A stretch of 11,765 bases of DNA, taken from the NCBI GenBank assembly GCA_030837445.1, contig JAUPKM010000427.1, forward strand, positions 1-11,765. The letters run 5' to 3'. Within the stretch, counting starts at the first letter, position 1. Each line of letters starts with the position of its first letter. Both the position numbers and the translations under genes were made by a program. This document shows positions 1-6,955 of the stretch, in pieces. The notes beneath the pieces are model-generated. The model searched no databases, was not told where the DNA came from, and saw nothing but the letters and a program-made list of their open reading frames with translations. The DNA is from Actinomycetota bacterium (GTDB lineage Bacteria > Actinomycetota > Actinomycetes > S36-B12 > UBA10799).

Positions 1-1
1 C

Positions 2-3000
2 CTGGTTGACCGGGTCCGGCGACGTGAACCGGCCCAACTTGGGCACGTAGAGCCGGGCACCCATGACGATCAGGTCGTCGGCTCCGAGATGCTCGGTTTC
101 GAGCCCGTTTCCCGCCTGCCAGAGGTACGCCGGGGGGGCAACAGTGCTGGTCGCCGTCGGCTTGGCCGCCGTGGGCTTGGCCGCCGCAGGCGCCTTCGAC
201 TTGGCCGCTGGCTTCGCCGGTGCCGGCGTCTTCGACTTGGCAGGTGCCTTGGCCGCCGTCGGCGCCTTCGGCTTCGCCGGTGCCGGCGTCTTCGCGGCGG
301 CGATCAGCTCCTCACCGAAGGGCGAGTACAGGTGTCGCCGGCCAAGGTCATGGCCGGTCCCGTCAGCGGACCAGAGCAGTTGACCGCGGACAGTCTGGAA
401 GTTCCACTCCTGGCCGCCGGTCCCCAGGTTGCGCAGCAAGGTGGCGCCACCTGGCAGCCCCAGGGTCTGCCACTGCGGGTGGTTGTCGGCATCCAGGATG
501 ATCCCGCCTGAGGTGTAGCGGCTGGTGGTCGCCGGACCTGTCGCGGTGGTCTTCACCTTCTCGATGACCGTTCCCGCCACTCGCTTGTAGGACGTCCGCT
601 CCCCGGTCGTCGTGTCAGCCATGTCGACGACTTGGCTGTCACCGTCGTAGGCGAGCTTCAACGCGCCTAGCCTGGTCATCTCGCCCCAGCCGCTGTACTC
701 GATGTCCTTTCCGATGGCCGGGTCAGTGCTCTCGGTCAGCTGGTCATGGGTGTTGTAGCCGTATTGGCTGACCTGCGAGCCGTCCACCACCTGGCGCGTC
801 CGATTGCCGTTGCGACCGGCCTTCGGATTGCCGCCGCTCGCACCGTCCGAGCTGAACTCGTAGGCCCAGCTGTGATGTGCGACGGCCAGATCTGTGTCGA
901 GCTCGGCGCCGACCAACCGGCCGTTGGCGTCGTAGCTGTAGCCGAATGTCGCGTCAGGCGAATCCTTGCCGAAGGCGAAGGATTCCCCCAATGTCCGTCC
1001 ACTCGGCGCCTTCGCCTGTGCGTAGCTGAACGGCTTGCCGTCGGGCGTGGTCCAGGTCTGTGAGCTGAAGGCACCCTGGGTGTTGTTGCGACCGACCAAC
1101 CGCACGCCGTTGCCGTAGTCGACGGTATTGCCTGCGGCGTTCGGTGTTCCGACCACAGCCAGCACCTTGCCGTCCAGTAGCAGCTTCTCCGGATCCCCAT
1201 CCTGGCTGTAGGTCGTGGCGGTGGTCGAGCGGAAGCCGCTCTTGGTCGTCACGGTGCTGGACAACTCCTGGCCGGAGATCGGGTCGTAGTTGGTCGTCTC
1301 GGTGGTCCCCCAGACATCGGTGGTGCGGACGGTGCGCCCGTAGAGGTCGACCTCCTGCTCGGTTGTGTACGTCGGGCCGCCGTCGACCTTTACCGTGGCG
1401 CGGGTCTTAAGCGGATTGCCATCAGCCCTGGCCGTGACAACCGAGCTGCTGGCGGGTTGGGAGCCGCGCGCCGGCGTGGTGGTGCGGGCGACCTCGCCGG
1501 CGTCATTGCGGTAGGTGCAACTGGCTGCGGCCCCGTTGATCCCAGAGGCGGCGACCCGACCCATGGAGTCGTAGAAGTTGATGTAGGTCTGCACTCCGTC
1601 ACCCTGGTCGTTGCCGGCCGTGGTGCTGCGCCGGGTCGACTTCGGCAGGCCGTGCTGGTTGACCTCGCCGAGGCGGGTGCAGGGGACAGTGACCGACTCG
1701 TCAGGTCCGTAGTAGTCGTAGGTGGTCTCGTTTCCGGCCGGCATGACAGTCGCGGTCTGACGACCGAACTGACCGCGGGTGGGGTCGAACTGCTCGTAGC
1801 GAGATGTTCCCTTCAACGTCGGTGTCTGCCCGAGCCAGGCCGCGGTGGGCTTGCCATCCTCCGGCCGTCCGAACTGGGTGTGCGCCTCGGACTTCACGGC
1901 GGCCGAGGCTGACAGAGCGTCGGTCTGGGCCGTGGTGGTCCGTAGCCCGTAGCCCGGAGTGACTGCGGCCATCGGAACGGGGACGAAGCCCTGCGCCCCC
2001 GGGGTGTGCCAGTCCACCTTGATGCCACTGGAGCCGCCGCTGCCCGGCGTGCTGACCCGGTAGTCGATTCGGATGGTGTGCGGACCCGGGCGGAGCGGCA
2101 AGTCGCAGCCCGCCGCAGGGCAGGCCACTCGGTCAACCCAGAGGGTGGCCGCCCCTGCCGGGGCCACCCGGAAGCCGTAGTCCTGGGCCGCATCCCCGGA
2201 GTTGCCTGGCACAGTGACCACACCCTCCAGTCGGACACTCCACGGGTTGGTCCCGCCGACCGGGGAGCTCGGCCAGGTCCACTGCAGGGATCCTGGAATG
2301 GTGCCACCGCCGAGGCGAGGACCGAAGTCCTTGCCGTGCGGTGTCCCCTGCAGTTTGTCGTTCGTCCAATAGGTCGTCTTCAACCCATGCATTGCCTTCG
2401 GCGCGGCACCGGAGAGATCCTCGTCGTAACGGAAGTCCTGTCGCGGGGTCGCTTGGGAGGGCCCCTGGGATGCCGGGAAGGGTCCGACCGTGGCGGTGAG
2501 GTTCTGCTGGTCGTCGTATTCGTGGGCGGTGGTCAATCCTGTCGGGCCGACCGTCTTCAGCGGGAGATCGGTGGCCCGGTCCCACTCCTTCTGAACAGTG
2601 CGCCCCTTGGAGTCGGTGGTCGACAACGGCAGGAGGGTCACCGGATCGAAGGTGTAGCGAGTGGTGAACCCGGTGGTGGTCTGTTGACCTGCGGCGGTGA
2701 CGGTGGTCCGTCCCGCCTCCGGGCTGTAGGAAATCGAGTAGGACGGCCGCGGTGCACCTTCGGAGGCAGCTGGCTTGCTGACCCGCGCCACACGCCCGGC
2801 CGAGTCGTAGTCGATGGTGCTCAGGACACCCTCGGAGTCGTGCCGGACACCGGCGGCGAGTACTTCTGCCCCGAGACCGCTGCGGTAGCTGGCCAGCCGG
2901 CCCGAGCGGTCGAAGCCGAGGTCCGTGACCGTCGACTTGCTCTCGCTGGTGCCGGGGTTGTCCACGATCCGCGCCAACTGGACGGTGCCGCCAGTGTCGC

Positions 3001-4195
3001 GTCGGTAGAGGAAGCTAGTCGAAGTCTTGTCCGGGTAGTGAATCTGGCACAGCATCCCGGCGGGTGGCTCGACGAAGCCTTCGGGGGTGTCCGGGCAACT
3101 GCCCCGGCCCGCATAGTCCAGTGTCATCGCCAGACTTGGTGAGACGGAATCACGCACGGCGGTGATCCGCCCGTCCGCCAGTTCGTACCGAGGGCCGGGG
3201 GCCGTGCCATTGAACGTCTCCTTGACAAACGCTTTGCCATCGTCGTTGACCCGATCGAACGTGGCCACCATCCCGGACGCCATGGTGGCCGTCCAGCTCT
3301 CGTCAGCGTTCTTGACCAGTGTCGGAGTTGTTCCGGTCGGCGCGGGCCGCCCGGCTGGACTGATCGGCGTGTAACTGCCCGCATCCTTGGCGGGTTGGTA
3401 GGCGATTGCCGACCCGGTCGGCGAGACCAGTCCAACCGACCCGCCCGGGTTGACCTGCAGATGACTCCACGCCTGCCCCTCGGCGGACATGGTCCAGCCC
3501 TGAGGCAGGCCGGGCCCGGCGGCCTGGCCGTTGCGGTAACTGAGGTTCACGCCGAGGGCGCCGCTGGCGCCTGTGATCTTGCGGGGCGAGACCGCCAATT
3601 CAACCGTGCCGCTGGCGAGCGAGACGTGGAAGGGTCCGATGTCTTCGGCCGGCTGCACCTCCGACCGCCGGGTGTCCACCAGCATCGCGAACGGCCCGAA
3701 CTTCTCGCCGCCGGTGGCGGCGGTGGCCTGCCACACGTAGGTCTGCCCCTCCTTCAAGACATTTGGGGATACCACGATGCTGTTCCGGGACGAGGTGGCG
3801 CTCCAGATTGGCGCGTCCTTGGCGCCGACCGTCATGACCGTGAACCGATACTGACCCTCCGCCGGAGCAGTCGGAACCCGCAGCGTGGGCCGAAGCGACA
3901 CGGCCAAGCCCTGGGTGGGGGTGACCTCGGCTTTGGTGTAGGTGGGAACGGGCCCGCCGGCAGCGTCGACCGACAGCGGCGCCACAGTCTTGGGGTCCCA
4001 GTCTGCCTGGACGGCCGCCTGCGAGGAGTCCGCGGCGAAGCTCGGCGCGGCGCCCCCGAGACCGGCCACGACAGCCAGCGCGACGGCGCAGGCCACGGAC
4101 CTGACGCGACTCCCCCGGATCAGTCCACGGGACTGGGTCGGCGGGTGAACGTCGACGGAGGTGGGTAGCGACCTCTCGCTCGGGTGGTTTCTCAT
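2..4195 (-). CDS. Secreted RHS/YD-repeat protein with PA14-like domain, 3' end off window
   Basis: The frame is open for 1398 codons to the left edge with no stop. ATG 4195 is chosen because AAGGAAGG lies 8 nt upstream. Residues 1-54 form a Sec signal peptide with a long basic n-region, a hydrophobic core at about 33-49 and an SFA-AD cleavage site. About 95-176 is Fn3-like (ending GPFAMLVDT). From about 185 the RHS shell begins, with YD-type repeats such as YDSAGRVARV, YDSMGRVAAS and YSYDANGRLVG. About 604-741 resembles a PA14 domain (GLKTTYW start, FRVAPAG, LWVD, HTIRIDY). The core closes with YSPFGEE (1290) and GARLYVPKLGRFTSPDP (1378-1394). Family knowledge: such repeats build a hollow beta-shell that often encloses a C-terminal toxin; that tail and any immunity gene lie outside the window. 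Residues 1299-1356 are an unusual Lys/Ala/Pro insert. It has its own promoter copy and is not co-transcribed with the upstream gene. The RHS identity is firm; a toxic role is inference. Confidence 0.93.
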   Translation of the reverse strand, partial: MRNHPSERSLPTSVDVHPPTQSRGLIRGSRVRSVACAVALAVVAGLGGAAPSFAADSSQAAVQADWDPKTVAPLSVDAAGGPVPTYTKAEVTPTQGLAVSLRPTLRVPTAPAEGQYRFTVMTVGAKDAPIWSATSSRNSIVVSPNVLKEGQTYVWQATAATGGEKFGPFAMLVDTRRSEVQPAEDIGPFHVSLASGTVELAVSPRKITGASGALGVNLSYRNGQAAGPGLPQGWTMSAEGQAWSHLQVNPGGSVGLVSPTGSAIAYQPAKDAGSYTPISPAGRPAPTGTTPTLVKNADESWTATMASGMVATFDRVNDDGKAFVKETFNGTAPGPRYELADGRITAVRDSVSPSLAMTLDYAGRGSCPDTPEGFVEPPAGMLCQIHYPDKTSTSFLYRRDTGGTVQLARIVDNPGTSESKSTVTDLGFDRSGRLASYRSGLGAEVLAAGVRHDSEGVLSTIDYDSAGRVARVSKPAASEGAPRPSYSISYSPEAGRTTVTAAGQQTTTGFTTRYTFDPVTLLPLSTTDSKGRTVQKEWDRATDLPLKTVGPTGLTTAHEYDDQQNLTATVGPFPASQGPSQATPRQDFRYDEDLSGAAPKAMHGLKTTYWTNDKLQGTPHGKDFGPRLGGGTIPGSLQWTWPSSPVGGTNPWSVRLEGVVTVPGNSGDAAQDYGFRVAPAGAATLWVDRVACPAAGCDLPLRPGPHTIRIDYRVSTPGSGGSSGIKVDWHTPGAQGFVPVPMAAVTPGYGLRTTTAQTDALSASAAVKSEAHTQFGRPEDGKPTAAWLGQTPTLKGTSRYEQFDPTRGQFGRQTATVMPAGNETTYDYYGPDESVTVPCTRLGEVNQHGLPKSTRRSTTAGNDQGDGVQTYINFYDSMGRVAASGINGAAASCTYRNDAGEVARTTTPARGSQPASSSVVTARADGNPLKTRATVKVDGGPTYTTEQEVDLYGRTVRTTDVWGTTETTNYDPISGQELSSTVTTKSGFRSTTATTYSQDGDPEKLLLDGKVLAVVGTPNAAGNTVDYGNGVRLVGRNNTQGAFSSQTWTTPDGKPFSYAQAKAPSGRTLGESFAFGKDSPDATFGYSYDANGRLVGAELDTDLAVAHHSWAYEFSSDGASGGNPKAGRNGNRTRQVVDGSQVSQYGYNTHDQLTESTDPAIGKDIEYSGWGEMTRLGALKLAYDGDSQVVDMADTTTGERTSYKRVAGTVIEKVKTTATGPATTSRYTSGGIILDADNHPQWQTLGLPGGATLLRNLGTGGQEWNFQTVRGQLLWSADGTGHDLGRRHLYSPFGEELIAAAKTPAPAKPKAPTAAKAPAKSKTPAPAKPAAKSKAPAAAKPTAAKPTATSTVAPPAYLWQAGNGLETEHLGADDLIVMGARLYVPKLGRFTSPDPVNQ
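140..304 (-). repeat. Lys/Ala/Pro-rich coding repeat inside the RHS core
   Basis: This in-frame low-complexity stretch encodes units such as AKTPAPAKPKAP and AKSKAPAAAKP, with eleven lysines and no acidic residue. At DNA level a 25-bp segment is perfectly duplicated at 210-234 and 270-294 (60-bp period). A shorter GGCTTGGCCGCCG unit recurs at 159 and 174 (15-bp period). It sits between the YSPFGEE strand and the YLWQAGNGLETEH segment, which are normally close together in RHS proteins. Replication slippage is the likely origin. Confidence 0.85.
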
Positions 4196-4245
4196 GGTTC
4201 TCGCCTTCCTTAGGTGCTTCGCGAAGCCGACGGGTGGCGGTTCGC

Positions 4246-4305
4246 AGATACAAGACGCTGTCGCGTATGTGATGCATGTACCCGTGTGGAGCGGGATCTA
4301 TACCC
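4246..4305 (-). promoter_or_regulatory. Promoter/operator of the RHS gene (copy 1 of shared element)
   Basis: Reading toward the RHS gene: GGGTAT (4305-4300), 16 nt, GGGTAC (4283-4278), then a 21-bp dyad at 4268-4248 of the form ATAC-N2-GAC-N3-GTC-N2-GTAT, every arm base of which pairs. Outer CA/TG bases extend the symmetry to 27 bp (4245-4271). A 32-nt part (4246-4277) matches the copy at 5602-5633 at 25 of 32 positions. The dyad ends 52 nt before the start codon. The paired boxes loosely resemble promoters of the SigF/SigB group (GGTTT-N15-GGGTA); that assignment is a guess. The dyad is probably the binding site of a dimeric regulator. Confidence 0.65.
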
Positions 4306-4402
4306 ATTCCGCGACTTCCGTCAGGCCCACCTGCAGGGAGTCGTCGCCTCGGTCGCAGCATGCGGAGCGATCGACCCCGCAACGAAGCGATCGACGCCAC
4401 GA

Positions 4403-4454
4403 AGAAGGAGCGATGCGCAGCTGCCCCGAGGACAACTGCACATCGCTCCCTTCT
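4403..4454 (-). terminator. Long hairpin terminator after the six-cysteine protein gene
   Basis: On the minus strand GGAGCGATG pairs perfectly with CATCGCTCC (4449-4441 with 4415-4407). The stem continues inward through TGCAGTTG/CAGCTGCG (8 pairs, two of them G-T) to a 9-nt loop, TCCTCGGGG. It continues outward through AGAA/TTCT past one bulged base. This gives about 21 base pairs, followed by pyrimidine-rich TTCTTC. It begins about 77 nt after the stop of the secreted-protein gene and ends before the RHS promoter, so the two genes form separate transcripts. The rest of 4196-4531 holds three CGATCG palindromes, a GTCACCAGTGAC palindrome near 4468, and no convincing gene. Confidence 0.7.
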
Positions 4455-4531
4455 CGATCGTTTTCCAGTCACCAGTGACCGTTCACGTCACCAGTCGGAC
4501 CCATTGATGGAGCAGGACGACTGTTCACCGG

Positions 4532-5524
4532 CTACTGATGAATGTTGACACTGACCGACACCGGCCCGTCGGCGCCACCACTGGCATCCATGTCACAGAA
4601 CAGACTCGACGACGACGAGGGCGCCTGCACGGTGCACTTGCCGGTGTTCTTGCCGTCGGCGCCGATGATCGGATTGATCTTCACCGTCGCGTTGTTCAAC
4701 AACGGGTCGCCGGACTTGACCACGTAGGTCACGTCGAACGAGTTGTTGGTGCCCGCCTTGCGGTACATCCCGAAGTACCCCGCCTTACCGTCATTGGCGA
4801 TCTTCGTCGGGTTGCCGCCCTTCGCATCCAGAATGAAGTTGCCCACTGCCGGCGACCCGACACGGGTGAGTTCAGCCGTGGATTGCAGATTGTTGCGGAT
4901 GCCCACTGTCGTCGGCAGGTTAGACATGGTCCAGGCGTAGTTCGCATGACGACCGCTCTCCGCCAAGGTGGCCGTGCATACGGTGTACTGCCGGGAACCT
5001 TCACAGGTGGCCTTGTTCGTACCCCAGTAGGGGCTATCGAGGTGGAATCCGACCTCGTCGGTGTCCGGCAGTGGTGCCGGTGCCTTGTAATAGCCGGTCT
5101 GTTCGACGCCCGCGCCGTCACTGCGGTACTTGAACTCGCCACTGGACCCCAACTTCTGAGGGAAGTCCTTGTCGTCACCCCGTCCGTGATCGTTGGTCAC
5201 CCGGGTCAACGAGTACTCGGCCGGACCGAGGGTGTTCTCACCGGTGAAGACCTGGGCGTTGTTGGTGATGTACCCGCATCCGACGATATAGCCATCGTCA
5301 GGGCAGGCGGACATCCGCAGTGCCGTGCCGACAGACTCCACGGGGTTCGACCGAAGTGCTCGAACGGGCACCGAGGAGGCGACAGAGTCGGCCGCCGATG
5401 TTGACGATGACGTCACCCGCGGCGGCGGAGTGACTGTCGCGGCGGACGCCTGCGCGCCGCCGCTGACGGCAAGGGTGCACGCGGCCAGCAGGGCACTGAT
5501 AGCGGTGGTCTTGGTGAGTTTCAT
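4532..5524 (-). CDS. Secreted six-cysteine protein of unknown function
   Basis: I do not recognise a family. The product has 330 residues. ATG 5524 is preferred over the in-frame ATG at 5536 because GGGAAAG precedes it and it gives a clean signal peptide (MKLTKT, hydrophobic 8-20, cleavage near AQASA-AT, residue 29). Residues 30-60 are Ser/Thr/Pro-rich, probably a flexible linker. The mature part has exactly six cysteines in three close pairs: C74/C83, C174/C183 and C297/C310. The first two pairs have eight residues between them, which suggests three disulfide-closed hairpins in a beta-rich extracellular protein. The C-terminal 80 residues alternate like an Ig-type strand pattern (FDVTYVV, VKINPI, PVSVSVNI). 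No membrane anchor, sortase motif or lipobox is visible. The promoter/operator is nearly the same as that of the RHS gene downstream, so a shared role is likely, but the function is unknown. Confidence 0.85.
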   Translation of the reverse strand: MKLTKTTAISALLAACTLAVSGGAQASAATVTPPPRVTSSSTSAADSVASSVPVRALRSNPVESVGTALRMSACPDDGYIVGCGYITNNAQVFTGENTLGPAEYSLTRVTNDHGRGDDKDFPQKLGSSGEFKYRSDGAGVEQTGYYKAPAPLPDTDEVGFHLDSPYWGTNKATCEGSRQYTVCTATLAESGRHANYAWTMSNLPTTVGIRNNLQSTAELTRVGSPAVGNFILDAKGGNPTKIANDGKAGYFGMYRKAGTNNSFDVTYVVKSGDPLLNNATVKINPIIGADGKNTGKCTVQAPSSSSSLFCDMDASGGADGPVSVSVNIHQ

Positions 5525-5601
5525 GGTCTTTCCCATCTGAGAGTTCGTCCGGTGGTGTCGGGGGTGATTTCGCTTCTTGTCCTTTTGTCCCCGGCCTGTC
5601 G

Positions 5602-5659
5602 AGATACCAGGCAGTGTCTCGTATGTGGTTCATTCCCCGTGGGGGGTGGCTTCATACCC
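5602..5659 (-). promoter_or_regulatory. Promoter/operator of the six-cysteine protein gene (copy 2)
   Basis: Reading toward the gene: GGGTAT (5659-5654), 15 nt, GGGGAA (5638-5633), then a dyad at 5624-5604 of the form ATAC-N2-GAC-N3-GCC-N2-GTAT. The order and near-identical spacing match the block before the RHS gene. The second box is less like GGGTA than in copy 1. The dyad ends 79 nt before the chosen ATG, and a purine-rich leader (ACAAAAGGACAAGAAG) follows. Conservation of both boxes and dyad, with drift between them, supports a functional control region. Confidence 0.62.
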
Positions 5660-5771
5660 GCCGATCGCACCTGATTCCTGGAACGGCACAAGCCCAGTCG
5701 GTGGCCGGGTTGTCTGCCTTGGCCGCTGGCGCACAACTCGTCGCGAACGGGCCGCTACTGCGCCTCGGTGC

Positions 5772-5777
5772 TACCGT
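5772..5777 (+). promoter_or_regulatory. Possible -10 box for a leaderless DCC transcript
   Basis: TACCGT fits the TANNNT pattern of actinobacterial -10 boxes. It lies exactly 7 nt before the GTG at 5785, the arrangement expected when transcription starts on the start codon. No ribosome site precedes that GTG, which fits. No clear -35 box is visible. Confidence 0.35.
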
Positions 5778-5784
5778 CTCGAGA

Positions 5785-6183
5785 GTGCTCCCGCTACTGC
5801 TCTTCGACGGCGACTGCGCGTTCTGCACGTCGAGTGTCAACGCATTACGCCGCTACGTCAGGCCGCGGGCAGAGCTCCAGCCGTGGCAGCACGCGGATCT
5901 GGAATCCCTCGGAGTCACCGCAGAGCAGTGTCGGAAATCGATCCAGTGGATTTCGGTACCCGGCGCCCAGGCGTTGACGCAAGGACGCGCCGTGGCGGCC
6001 GTGCTGATGGTGGGTCGCCCGCCGTGGCCGTTGGTATCCACGGTTCTGCGACTCCCCGGTATGGCCGCCGCCGCGGACATCGGCTATCGGGTCATCGCGG
6101 CCAATCGACACCGGCTACCAGGATCCACACCAGCCTGCCGGCTTCCCCAGGTGCAGGTCGATGAACCATCGCGGGCAGCGTAG
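5785..6183 (+). CDS. DCC-family thiol-disulfide oxidoreductase (DUF393)
   Basis: The short protein (132 residues) opens with the family hallmark LLLFDGDCAFC. It holds the D-x-x-C-x-x-C signature, with the redox pair at C11 and C14. Family knowledge: DCC proteins have a thioredoxin/glutaredoxin-like fold and are predicted thiol-disulfide exchangers; their substrates are mostly unknown. The GTG at 5785 is chosen because members normally begin just before this strand and a TANNNT box sits 7 nt upstream. An upstream ATG at 5614 is open in frame but overlaps the divergent gene's operator and would add a tail not typical of the family. The stop codon TAG is part of the ribosome site of the next gene, so the two are probably translationally coupled. 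It is divergent from the six-cysteine protein gene. Disulfide chemistry for that protein is conceivable, but this protein has no signal peptide and is probably cytoplasmic. Confidence 0.85.
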   Translation: MLPLLLFDGDCAFCTSSVNALRRYVRPRAELQPWQHADLESLGVTAEQCRKSIQWISVPGAQALTQGRAVAAVLMVGRPPWPLVSTVLRLPGMAAAADIGYRVIAANRHRLPGSTPACRLPQVQVDEPSRAA

Positions 6184-6193
6184 GAACGCCCAG

Positions 6194-6925
6194 ATGGAAC
6201 TTCCGGCGGACTTTCGGATGACTCCTGCTCCACTGCCTGGCCGGATTCTGTTCGCCCATGACTGGCGGGATCTTGCGTTCCTGCACTGGCGGATCCCACC
6301 CTCTGCCGCGGCGCCCTTCATGCCGCCGGGAACCCGACCTGACACCTTCGGCGGTGACACTTTCGTCGGCCTCGTCCCGTTTGAACTGCGGTCCGCCAAC
6401 TTCCTCGGTGGGCCGATCGTGCCGTATCTGGGCGATTTCCTGGAGACGAACGTCCGGCTGTACTCGGTTGACGCGCAGGGTCGACACGGCGTGGTTTTTC
6501 GCAGCCTGGAAGCCAGCCATCTCGCCGTCGTGCTCGCGGCCCGGGCGAGCGTCGGCCTGCCGTACACCTGGTCGAGGCAGACCTGCGAGGTATCCGGGTC
6601 GACGCGGACGTGGACAACGACGCGCCGCTGGCCCCGGCGGGGCCTACGCACCTCGGTGACGGTCGAGGTGGGCGACCGCATCACGGCACCGGACCCGTTG
6701 ACCGTGTTCCTCACGGCACGTTGGGGAATGCACGCGTACCGGTTCGGTCGTACCGTGTGGGTACCCAATCACCATGAACCCTGGCAGTTCCACCGCGCGC
6801 ACGTCGTTCGGCTCCGCGACCAGCTCGTCCGGGCCGCCGGCCTTCCGGTGGCCGGCGCCCCCGACGTCGAGACCCTCTTCGCCCCCGGCGTCCATACCGT
6901 GTTCGGTGAGCCCCAGCCGTTGTGA
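6194..6925 (+). CDS. DUF2071 family protein (YqjF-like)
   Basis: The product has 243 residues. It shows the family's features in order: an N-terminal HDWRDLAFLHWRIPP segment (22-36), FVGLVPFELRS, FLETNVRLYS, a TRRWP strand, FLTARWG (about 172-178), HEPWQFHRA (about 195) and a C-terminal FAPGVHTVFGEP. Family knowledge: DUF2071/YqjF proteins have an acetoacetate decarboxylase-like fold; no reaction is established that I can name. ATG 6194 is chosen because AGGAA lies 7 nt upstream, overlapping the TAG of the DCC gene. An in-frame ATG at 6161 would overlap that gene by 23 nt and add eleven residues outside the conserved region. There is no signal peptide or membrane segment. It forms a two-gene unit with the DCC protein and ends before a hairpin shared with the convergent MaoC gene. 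Confidence 0.88.
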   Translation: MELPADFRMTPAPLPGRILFAHDWRDLAFLHWRIPPSAAAPFMPPGTRPDTFGGDTFVGLVPFELRSANFLGGPIVPYLGDFLETNVRLYSVDAQGRHGVVFRSLEASHLAVVLAARASVGLPYTWSRQTCEVSGSTRTWTTTRRWPRRGLRTSVTVEVGDRITAPDPLTVFLTARWGMHAYRFGRTVWVPNHHEPWQFHRAHVVRLRDQLVRAAGLPVAGAPDVETLFAPGVHTVFGEPQPL

Positions 6926-6935
6926 CCCGAAGTCG

Positions 6936-6955
6936 GCCTGACTCCTGGGTCAGGC
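6936..6955. terminator. Hairpin between convergent genes
   Basis: GCCTGAC (6936-6942) and GTCAGGC (6949-6955) form a perfect 7-bp stem with a 6-nt loop in the 24-nt gap between the DUF2071 stop and the MaoC-fold stop. The right arm overlaps the MaoC stop codon. There is no T-tract on either side, so termination strength is uncertain; it could serve both strands. Confidence 0.5.

Noticed and set aside
140..304. CRISPR array or intergenic repeat cluster
   Set aside because: Repeats are short, unevenly spaced and fully in frame with the RHS protein; there are no unique spacers.
2006..3142. Plus-strand open frame of 378 codons opposite the RHS gene
   Set aside because: It has no ribosome site or recognisable domain, its composition is that of a GC-rich shadow, and the minus frame carries clear RHS and PA14 features across the same bases.
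3600..4472. Minus-strand 290-codon frame overlapping the RHS start and the terminator region
   Set aside because: It is Arg-rich, lies out of frame with the RHS protein and would run through the operator; the RHS frame has a signal peptide and a good ribosome site.
5614..5784. Longer N-terminus for the DCC protein from ATG 5614
   Set aside because: It would begin inside the divergent gene's operator and add 57 residues not typical of the family; the GTG at 5785 fits both the family start and a -10 box.
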